Below are positions 51,028 to 60,400 of a DNA stretch of 64,000 nt, in pieces (positions within the stretch are counted from its first letter, which is position 1; each line of letters starts with the position of its first letter). Position numbers and translations under genes: made by a program. A model generated the notes under the pieces. That model saw only the letters and a program-made list of their open reading frames with translations. It was not told the origin of the DNA and ran no database searches. The stretch lies in the NCBI GenBank assembly GCA_949987565.1, contig OX465114.1:744001-808000 (forward strand), written 5' to 3'. Origin of the DNA: Luidia sarsii. Taxonomy: Eukaryota > Echinodermata > Asteroidea > Paxillosida > Luidiidae.

Positions 51028-52018
51028 CCCCCATCACATCCCTCCCCCTCACCCACCACACCCCTCCCTCTCCCCCTCCCCCTCACCCATCACACCCCCT
51101 CACCCATCACACCCCTCCCCCTCCCCCTCCCCTCACCCATCACATCCCTCACCAATCACACACCTCCCTCTCCCCCTCCCCCTCACCCATCACACCCCTC
51201 ACCCATCACACCCCCTCACCCATCACACCCCCCTCACACATCACACCCCTCACCCTTACCCATCACACCCCTCACCCATCACACCCCTCACCCATCACAC
51301 CCCTCCCCCTCACCCATCACACCCCTCCCCTCACCCATCACACCCCCCCTCACCCATCACACCCCTCCCCTCACCCATTACACCCCTCCCCCTCACCTAT
51401 TACACCCGTCCCCTTACCCATCACACCCCTCCCCTCACCCATCACACCCCTCCCCCTCACCCATCACACCCCTCCCCATCCCCCTCACCCATTATGCCCC
51501 CCTTACCCATCACACCCCCCTCCCTCTCCCCCTCCCCCTCACCCATCACACCCCCTCACCCATCACACCCCTCCCCCTCCCCCTCCCCTCACCCATCACA
51601 TCCCTCACCAATCACACACCTCCCTCTCCCCCTCCCCCTCACCCATCACACCCCTCACCCATCACACCCCCTCACCCATCACACCCCCCTCACACATCAC
51701 ACCCCTCCCCCTTACCCATCACACCCCTCACCCATCACACCCCTCACCCATCACACCCCTCCCCCTCACCCATCACACCCCTCCCCTCACCCATCACACC
51801 CCCCCTCACCCATCACACCCCTCCCCCTCACCCATTACACCCCTCCCCCTCACCTATTACACCCGTCCCCTTACCCATCACACCCCTCCCCTCACCCATC
51901 ACACCCCTCCCCCTCACCCATCACACCCCTCCCCATCCCCCTCACCCATTATGCCCCCCTTACCCATCACACCCCTCCCCCTCACTTATCACACCCCTCT
52001 CCCCGCATCCCCATCACA
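51028..52018 (+). repeat. Pyrimidine-rich minisatellite (CCCATCACACCCCTC type)
   Basis: Nearly pure C, T and A on the plus strand, built of CACCCATCACACCCC and CTCCCCCTC modules. A 456-bp segment is duplicated within it (ACCAATCACA at 51151 and 51607). Because the modules lack stop codons, two overlapping plus-strand frames of about 350 codons (Pro/His/Ser/Thr-rich) run through it. They follow the repeat and are not taken as genes. The G-rich complement could form G-quadruplex-like structures, which is inference. Confidence 0.9.
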
Positions 52019-52100
52019 CTTGAGTGCGGTAGAGGTACCCACAAAACATGACCTAGTCTGAAAGCATCTTACATTGTAAGACTCATACAGACCATGTTCA

Positions 52101-52195
52101 GAGAACCACTTGGTCAAGGATGGAGTCATCTGCAGTTTTTATGTACCTCTATACTACCCCATAGGCATAATATGCCACTTTCTGGCGATTTACAA
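52101..52195. repeat. Right copy of the flank of the C-rich minisatellite
   Basis: Counterpart of 50536-50636, offset about 1.56 kb, with several substitutions. The minisatellite lies between two copies of the same flank. Confidence 0.7.
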
Positions 52196-52285
52196 AGAAT
52201 CAACGTTACACATTGTTGATTGGTCTTTGTTTTAGTTTACAATGCTCTTCAGCATTGTAATATTGTTCAATCTTTATTTTGAAAC

Positions 52286-52367
52286 CTGAGAAGAAGTGAT
52301 GAGTCTCTTCCATTCTTGGGCTCTTGTCCGAATCCTGTCGGCACCACTGGATAATGACAGGTAACAG
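52286..52367 (-). CDS. Putative exon 3 of the cassette gene (type C)
   Basis: 82 nt between TTCTCAG and GTTTCA. In the phase left by the 52.8-kb exon it reads LLPVIIQWCRQDSDKSP..., ending HHFFS plus one base, without a stop. The tandem C islands carry the same start (LLPAIIQWCQQDSDQSP) but stop after ETD. This may be the least damaged copy. Confidence 0.4.
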
Positions 52368-52778
52368 CTGAGAATGTAAGGCTAACAATTTGGGGATGGA
52401 TTTCATAGTTTATGTTTTGATAAGCATTGGGGTAAAATGGCAAGTGGATATCAATCAAAAGTATGCACAGACACTATACTGCTATGGAATGGGTTTGTCA
52501 GTTAATTGTTCTAGGGAAGGGACAGTAGAGGAATAGCCAGATTTGGTGATTTAGTCCAGGTTTGATGGAAGATTTATAAACACACTGATCCTGGATGTAA
52601 AATTGTACATTCAACTCCAGAGAACCCACTGGATAGGACTAGTCAGAAAATTAAATGAAAAACAACAAAGCAGGCTAAATTGGAATTTGAACAAGATGAC
52701 AAAAAGTCTTTCCTATAAGACACAAACTCGCCTCAATTTGACCTCAGGAGCATCTTAATTCACTGCAATTTTCCTCAC

Positions 52779-52842
52779 TCCAAGTTCCTTAAGCATCGTC
52801 TGGGATGGTATCATGGTTGTCTGTAGAACCCTCAAGGGAATG
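52779..52842 (-). CDS. Putative exon 2 of the cassette gene (type B)
   Basis: 64 nt between GATTTTAG and GTGAGG. It continues the phase of the 55.2-kb exon and reads IPLRVLQTTMIPSQTMLKEL, leaving phase 0 for the exon at 52.3 kb. Compared with the other B islands it has an 8-nt insertion that changes the frame of its second half. Confidence 0.4.
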
Positions 52843-53284
52843 CTAAAATCAAAACAAAAAAATCCCATCCCTGCATAATTTATCAAGCATTGTATTTCAG
52901 ATAGAGTAGTGCATTATTTGCATTCTTACACAATCCAAGTATCGTAATGTCCAATTTTCAGCAGTGAATGTACATTGTGCGCATTAATTTACTCATTTTT
53001 TAAACCAGTTATTACCCATTAGAGAAAGCACGTCAATGCATATACGGCATATAATTAATTACATGCTATGTGTGCTGGGGTTTTTCACCCCTACCAATGA
53101 AAACCCAAAGGAATTTGTTTTCATTTTCCTGATAATATACGCCTTGGATAAAATGCCACTTGAAAGATTTTACCGTCCAGAAAGCCAAAGTTGTTTTCGG
53201 AAATTTGTCTTTTGAAATTAGGCCTTCACTGTAGGCAATTGGAGTAGGATAAAACAAATGTCCAACAGAAAATATTATCGAGGC
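52843..53284. other. AT-rich intron-like DNA
   Basis: Lies in the presumed first intron of the cassette gene. No exon or repeat recognised. Confidence 0.4.
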
Positions 53285-54420
53285 CTTATAGTGGCTATTG
53301 TAACAGCAAACATACGGTGACGCAATTTCCATTTTCTATCAATTACGGCAATGAAACTGCGCAAGCGCGATGACATACTAGTTGCTTGAAAGAAGTGTCA
53401 CGGCCATTGATCTCCATAATAAAGACTGGATAGGACACCGCGCGTTGCTCGTGCACAAAATACGCGGTCAAACAATGGCGGCGCGCAACGCTTCAGGAGG
53501 GTAGAGTTGTGTATGTTGGTTAGAGCATCTTGCTCTATTAGAGTTCACTCGCTTGGCCGTGGATGAATTTGGTCTACCTTGTAGTTGTAGGAACGAGTAA
53601 TTAAGGTGCCGGAAATAATTTTTATATCCGCATTTGAATCGGCCACGGCTACACATTGATTTGCTGGTGTTTATCTTAACTTTTCTGAGCAACTTTAGGA
53701 ATAAAAAACAAAACATTCATTCAACGCTTGCACAATTGCAAATTGACAAAAAGCAATGCAGATTTATTTCTTGTATTTTTTTTGCACATGGTTATATAAG
53801 GCTAGTCACCAGTGATATCCAAATCATTCCTTTCATTCAAGGGGTGGATTCAGCTTTTGGGTAACCCAAATAACAGCAGTTATAATGTTAATGATTATTT
53901 GACCACTGCTGGAACAACACAGGTCATAATTATGCCATTAATTTAAAATCTCAGTCATCAATAAGCAGTATGCAGTACTAAATGAGTCCATCTAAAACCA
54001 ACAACTTTCTTGTGAAAAGTTATTCCTTTCTTACGGCTCACTTTTCCGTCCCTCTCCGGCCAATTCACTGCTGCACACGCTTTGACCTTTGTTATTTTCG
54101 AATTTTCCTATTTTATTCGTGTATGTTTATGTTTTTTTCAAAAGATGACTATTTGAAGGGGAAACATGTGTTCACTTCTGTCAAATGTCCATTCAAATGT
54201 GTGATCGCAGCAAAACGACACGTTCGTTTCTTACCCTCTTGACAAAACGCACACGCGGACGCGCATTTGACGCGCTGTCCTATCCAGTCTTTATTATGGA
54301 GATCAATGGTCACGGCCGACGTGCCATGTCATCGCGCTTGCGCAGTTTCATTGCCGTAATTGATAGAAAATGGAAATTGCGTTACCGTATGGCTGCCGTA
54401 ACAATACCCACTGTGATAAG
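53285..54420. mobile_element. Foldback element with arms of about 180 bp
   Basis: Left arm starts CTTATAGTGGCTATTG. The right arm ends with the complementary CAATACCCACTGTGATAAG. Arms match through TTCCATTTTCTATCAATTAC, GCGCGATGACAT and GGACAGCGCG-like segments. The centre is AT-rich without a transposase frame. Target duplication not resolved. Confidence 0.7.
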
Positions 54421-54432
54421 CGCGGGCACGTA

Positions 54433-54649
54433 CTTATAGTGGCTATTGTTACGGCAGCTATACGGTAACGCAATTTCCATTTTCTATCAATTACGGCAAT
54501 GAAACTGCTCAAGCGCGATGACATACCAGTCGCTTGAAAGAAGTGTCAAAGCCGGCGGGCATGTCATCGGGCATGCGCAGTTTTAGTGCCGTAACGATAG
54601 AAAATGGAATTTGCGTTACGGCTGGCGTAACAATAGCCGCTGTGATAAG
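54433..54649. mobile_element. Short derivative of the adjacent foldback element
   Basis: 217 bp with the same terminal sequences (CTTATAGTGGCTATTG and CAATAGCCGCTGTGATAAG) but almost no internal sequence, 12 bp to the right of the longer copy. Confidence 0.7.
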
Positions 54650-54696
54650 CGCAAGGGGAGGTTTGTCAACCCCGACTTACTTACTGACAATAGGCT

Positions 54697-54888
54697 TTGG
54701 ATAAAAGCCGGTGCTCCTCTGATCCTCTGAATAGGTCTGCTAAGAATGACCTCTTGAAATCCGCAGGTGATCGTGAACAATTAGCCAACGCGATAGAAAG
54801 CGCGTGCCAAGGTACAGAAAGCCGCCCGTCCTATTTCGATACGGACAATATTTTAGGGCATCCAGGTTGGGTTATGCAACTTGAATAA
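54697..54888 (+). CDS. Possible coding fragment, unrecognised
   Basis: Open frame with protein-like composition (LLKSAGDREQLANAIESACQ) ending at TAA, but it starts at a TTG rather than an ATG. An acceptor-like CTGACAATAG precedes it, so it could be a plus-strand terminal exon, a transposon remnant or chance. No family assigned. Confidence 0.15.
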   Translation: MDKSRCSSDPLNRSAKNDLLKSAGDREQLANAIESACQGTESRPSYFDTDNILGHPGWVMQLE

Positions 54889-55157
54889 TTTCACTGCCTT
54901 AAAAGCCAAAAAAAAAATGTGTTTCTTTCTATCGATGGTACGTGCCAGACAGTGGTCTTTTGTGGATTCAGGTTTTTCCGTCCCTTTACGATGCAAAAAC
55001 TGTCCGAGATTAACTGTAAGCCCTGGAGCAGCGCTTCGAAATGTTGAGCTTTTTATCGGCCATTTTGATGGCTTGAATTTAGGGCGGTGGAAATTTAGCG
55101 CGAGATTTGAAGATGAGAAGCAGTCGTGTAGAAAATGAAAACAAATTACACACTAAC

Positions 55158-55327
55158 CTTCCTCTGCCACGTTCCAGGCTTGCCACACCAGAAAATGTCT
55201 TGACTTGCTTGAGAAACGATTGAAGACGGTCGAGTTGTTTCTCCCAAGACGAAGCGCCACTCACAAAAACATCCTCGGACAGGACGTCGATCCACTCACC
55301 CACGTGGGCCAAAATGGCGACCGCCAT
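55158..55327 (-). CDS. Putative first coding exon of the cassette gene
   Basis: ATG at 55325-55327 opens a frame that reads MAVAILAHVGEWIDVLSEDV, then SSWEKQLDRLQSFLKQVKTF and ERGRG. It ends with two bases before a GTTAGTG donor at 55157. Composition and amphipathic helix-like spacing look coding. The 5' side is CpG-rich. Exit phase 2 fits both the 52.8-kb exon and the C islands of the cassette array. I do not recognise the family. A GTG upstream extends the frame but is not a likely start. Confidence 0.55.
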
Positions 55328-55399
55328 GAAGTGCACACATTGTTTAGCCTCGAAGGCAACTGTGAGCTACTGGTGAAGTTCAGATATCACACGACAACC

Positions 55400-55600
55400 G
55401 CCATTGAGTGCACGCACGTCTAGTCTTGCCTCGTTGAACTCTGACGGCGGACTGAAGTGAACCGCGTGCGTGCAGTATCCCCGCCCCGCCAGTGCGGCGT
55501 TCACCCGGAGACGCATCACCGCATCTATAGTCCTCCGCCTGCATTGCCCTATTTTTCTTCTGACTAGCGCCCTCACACGGCGAAGACGAGTTAACTATTA
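55400..55600 (-). promoter_or_regulatory. CpG-rich promoter-like region
   Basis: Dense CpG in otherwise AT-rich DNA, including CCCCGCCCCGCC (55479-55490, a GC box on the complement), immediately upstream of the minus-strand first exon. No TATA box identified. Confidence 0.4.
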
Positions 55601-55670
55601 TATTATGAACTCTATCGAAATTCAAGAATAGAACTGCAAGGACAAGATTTCAAGGAGAATAATCGTTAAC

Positions 55671-55676
55671 TTTATT
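55671..55676 (-). terminator. Candidate poly(A) signal of RSPH3
   Basis: AATAAA on the minus strand about 1.7 kb beyond the RSPH3 stop. The intervening AT-rich region (55.7-57.3 kb) has no gene on either strand and could be 3' UTR. The assignment is weak because earlier signals with variant sequence may be used. Confidence 0.25.
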
Positions 55677-57345
55677 CAGTTTAAACAACATCTCTATAAT
55701 TTCAAATCACGGGTAGGAAAATAGAACAAAAACATTCCCGTTATTAAATAATAAACATTCTGTACCCACTAAGCTGTACATTAAGCCAAATCTGGTTAAA
55801 CTGTTTTATACACATGTACACTGAAATGTACTAAAATGTCTGCATACGAACATGCTGTAAACAGGGTACAATTAACTGGATAAGACTTGGAAAGGTTTGC
55901 ATGGTGGAAGTATCAAGCGGAAGTTTTGCAGTGACACTATGTCTGGAAAAGAGCCGGTAACTCAACGTTTCAGGCAATGTACTCAGTCCATCATCAGGAC
56001 AAGTAGCTGAAGACTAATAGAATTCAAATTTCATGAAACTGAATCTATGCACAATCTACTTTTCAAGTAAGTAGCATACCTAAGGAAACACATACAGTCT
56101 ATAGGGAACATGCTTCATTGCTGGACAGAAGGTTCAAATGTAGTTGGAATGATTCAGAAAATGTTACACGTTCAAGTAAGACTAGGGCTGAAATGGAATA
56201 TCAAAAACAGCTTTGGAAAAAAGGTTTAGTCACTTAATACTGTGCATTCTTAACATAATTGATAGAATCACACCTGACTTTAAATAGGTGTTGAAATTCT
56301 CAAAATTGAGTGGGCCTGACGTTTCGATCCTAGCAGAACCTTTCTCAAAGGGAGAGTGACGGGTGTTGAAATAGACGGTGTCTTTTTGGTCACATTGACA
56401 GAACTGCGGGAAGCTATGGAATGGAAAACAACATGGCCGCTTGCAATTCCTCAACGGTGAAAGGACTAAGCTGATGAGTTCTTTGATTACATGTCTTTGT
56501 TCTCTGGAATGGTCTGTGCTTATACTATGGTATACAACACATAGACATTGACACAGATTGGAGCCTTCTAAGATTTAAAAGAATCTAACAAAGTTACACT
56601 CCACAAAGAATATACAAGAACCAATTGATGCTCTAACAATACAAGTCCCATTCAATGTCATGCCAAAGCAACAGATTGAGATTTCACACAGATTTACTTT
56701 ACAGCCAGGAACATAATGGATTTCAGTACAAGCAAATCTTTAAACTGTTCATAGCCAGTGTGAGCATTCATCATTTAGCAGTATGCCATGTTACTCTTTC
56801 TTGTTTTAGACAAAGCTGGATTCAAATTTGCCCTCTTATTTGAATTGGCACAACACTGGAAAGACCATGTAAGTCAGTGTAAGTGTGAACAGTGATATAG
56901 CCCCAAGGTCACTTCCACTACCCTGGACAAATTGAGCTTGATCATCTAATCACCATCGTTGGTAAAAGAACTTGAGCGGTGCACTCGTCATGATACCACT
57001 ATCATGTCTTTGTGCTGGTTATAATTCAACCAATGTCCAAATAATCTACAGCAAGAACAGATAACCATTCAATGTGACCCATTTTAACATCAGTTGTATA
57101 ACTGATTCAGTTTTGAATCCTGAATTTGGGGTCTATACAGTAGCATGCATGTATTTAAAAATATGTAAATGTATACTACAGGAAGTAACGTACATGTACA
57201 AAGTCTACGATGCAGCTTGGATTCGATGCAATTCGAAAGGGGGAATTCAGGTTGAGTTTGACATGAAATGGGAATCTTGGTAGTTTGTGATAATGTTTTC
57301 TTAAATTAAGGAATGTCTTATCTATGAGTGAGTGGACTGGTTGGG
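55677..57345. other. AT-rich region between RSPH3 stop and next promoter
   Basis: No supported gene. It includes one arm of a repeat (GGGCCTGACGTTTCGATCCT, about 56310-56330, followed by AGAACCTTTCTCAAAGGG) whose fuller inverted form lies at 59012-59127. Possible RSPH3 3' UTR. Confidence 0.4.
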
Positions 57346-57447
57346 CTATTCATCGCCATCTTCATCACCGTCGTCATCTCCTGTTCCATCTGCAGGAGCT
57401 GTCTCAGGTCTGCTTTCCTCTCCATCACCACCATCATCCTGAGTCAC
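57346..57447 (-). CDS. RSPH3: RSPH3 terminal exon, acidic tail
   Basis: Acceptor CTCTGTGTCAG, then 33 codons beginning VTQDDGGDGEESRPETAP and ending GDEDGDE before TAG at 57346-57348. Phase fits the preceding exon. Overlapping plus-strand frames are shadows. Confidence 0.85.
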   Translation of the reverse strand: MTQDDGGDGEESRPETAPADGTGDDDGDEDGDE

Positions 57448-60400
57448 CTGACACAGAGAGGAAACAAACATCACTTAAAGGCACGTACTGCAAAACAACA
57501 TCTTAAAGGGCCTATACAATATTGGTAAAGGTCAAAAGAAAATAAACAACCTCTGGATTAACGTACCAGTGCTCTTCCATCTGAGCTATCAAGCCCTTAG
57601 ATGGTGGCCTTCCCTAATAGTCAACTAGTCTTTGGCGCACCAGCGCTCTTCCATCTGAGCTATCCAGCCCTTAGATGGTGGTCTTCCCTAATAGTCAACT
57701 AGTCTTTGGCACACCAGCGGTCTTACCATCTGAGCTATCCAGCCCTTAGATGGTGGCCTTCCCAAATAGTCAACTAGTCTTTGGCACACCAGCGCTCTTC
57801 CATCTGAGCTATCCAGCCCTTAGATGGTGGCCTTCCCTAATAGTCAACTAGTCTTTGGCACACCAGTGCTCTTACCATCTGAGCTATCCAGCCCTTAGAT
57901 GGTGGCCTTCCCTAATAGTCAACTAGTCTTTGGCACACCAGTGCCCTTCCCATCTGAGCTATCCAGCCTTTAGATGGTGGCCTTCCCTAATAGTCAACTA
58001 GTCTTTGGCACACCAGTGCTCTTACCATCTGAGCTATCTAGCCCTTAGATGGTGGCCTTCCCTAATAGTCAACTAGTCTTTGGCACACCAGTGCTCTTCC
58101 ATCTGAGCTATCCAGCCCTTAGATGGTGGCCTTCCCTAATAGTCAACTAGTCTTTGACACACCAGTGCTCTTCCATCTGAGCTATCCAGCCCTTAGATGG
58201 TGGCCTTCCCTAATAGTCAACTAGTCTTTGGCACACCAGTGCTCTTCCATCTGAGCTATCCAGCCCTTAGATGGTTGCCTTCCCTAATAGTCAACTAGTC
58301 TTTGGCACACCAGTGCTCTTCCCATCTGAGCTATCCAGCCCTTAGATGGTGGCCTTCCCTAATAGTCAACTAGTCTTTGCCGGGGTGGGGGCACCAGTCA
58401 GAAGCAATTCAACCATGAACTGCCATAAATCTCAAGGGATCTGACCCCCCTTTCATTCAGATGCAAACAACCAATAGACCGATTGACCAATGTATACATG
58501 CCATCGCGTGACTTAAAAGTGGGTATATTTGCATCTTATTTGGTGCAGAACAGGTGTGGAAACGAGCAAAAAAGACTAGGCCTATCATATTGTCCACATT
58601 TTTCTTTGTACGTTTCCATTACTGCTCTGTGCCAAATGATATGAAAAAAATACCCACCATAGTGGCATGTAAAGAGTGGTCGTGCAAATTGTAACCTGGC
58701 TATGGCAGCTAAACAGTCTGAAGAACTCATCTTTCCTATTGATTATGGGACCTACCTCTGTTTCTCCATCAGCCCCCTGTGAGCCTTCAGCCGTTGCACC
58801 GCCAGCATCTTCCTGGAGCTGTTCAGTCAGGAGTGCCTGGGCAGCGGCTGCTATCCTCTCAGCGTCTCTCTGTGATTCCTCCAACTTGAAGTACTCAGCA
58901 GCACGTGCCTTCACTACATCCCTTATGATAGCTGTGTTCATTCAAAGTAAACACAAAATTAATACAAAAAAAAAACTGATGCAAACTGACTAAAATGACT
59001 TGCAATACATCAATCTCAAAAGTTAGAGGGCCTGATGTTTCGATCCTAGCAGGACCTTTCTCAAAGGCAAAGTGCCTTTGAGCAAGGTCCTAAGATCAAA
59101 ACGTCAGGCCTTCTAACTTTTGAGATTCACTCAAAGTATTGAGAATCATCATTTATCGTTCAAATGGATGAAACAACATTGGTCAAAACAATTCTTTCAA
59201 TCTATTACTTCATTTCAATTTTTTTCAACAAACAATTGATATATATTTTTTTGAATGGCAAAGAAAACTTTGACTTGACCAGAACTTGAACCCAAGACCT
59301 CTTGTTTTGCATACCAGTGCTCTTACCATCTGAGCTATCCAGCCCTTAGATGGTGGCCTTCCCTAATAGTCAACTAGTCTTTGGCACACCAGTGCTCTTA
59401 CCATCTGAGCTATGCAGCCCTTAGATGGTAGCCTTCCAAAACACTCAACTAATCTTTCCCGAGGTCTTTGATATTTTTAGCCAAAAAGATTTCTCCAAAA
59501 TAGGAATGGTTGGCAGCTATGCATGTGCAACCGAACCTCTATATTGTCTAGGATTTGGATGTTTTTTTCATGCTGATGATCAGTAAGGAGGAGATAGCAG
59601 ATCAACTTACCGTCCATCATTGTCCTTCCAAGCACTGACTTTCCAATGCACTTCTCTACTTCTTCCATCAGCCAGGGCAGGAATCCAGACTCCACGTCTC
59701 TCTCCACTGGATCATAGAAGTAGCCATTGTCACTCAGAGTTCCAAAGACTGATGGGATCAGATCAGCCAGGTAGCTCTGGGCAAACGCTCGGGCACCAAT
59801 CTTCTCCGTTGTCTCCTTCTCCTTTTTCAGGACTTCACGTTGCTGTTTCATCCTCCTCTCCTGTGTATCACATAATACATGCAATCAACATCTCACATTT
59901 CTCATAGTAGCGGTAGGCTAGGTTTACCCATACCCCTTTTCTTGGATGGCTATCCTAGTAACCAGTTTCAGGAGGCCAAATTGATGTCTTAGTGACCCAG
60001 AGCCCAAATTCGATCATCGCAGATGCCAAAATCGATCGCTAGGTCTGAAATCCATTGCAAACTAGCGGTATACTGATCTTAATTTGCGATGGATTTCAGA
60101 CTTAGCGATTGAATTTGGCATTTGCAATGATGGCAAAACGTTAGTGAAATCGGCACCAGAACTTGAAACATTTAATTTCAGTGCAACAGCGAGGGCTATA
60201 ATTTCCCCCACAATTTGAAGTTACCGAATAAGCGAAATGGTGTTTCAACAATGACGGTCAACCAATATGTGAATTAGTCCTCTTCCAGAATGCCCACTTC
60301 TGCCCAATCCCTGTATACCCAAGCTGACCTTACTACACTCACGCCTAATGGGGTCGCATGCATCCAGGATATGTGAGGTCGAGTTTAATAGAGAGAAAGG

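Noticed and set aside
50984..52061. Two overlapping plus-strand frames of about 350 codons rich in Pro, His, Ser and Thr
   Set aside because: They follow a C-rich minisatellite lacking stop codons, both frames are equally open, and neither has unique sequence or a domain.
58676..58993. Plus-strand frame of 105 codons
   Set aside because: It is antisense to a well-supported RSPH3 exon.
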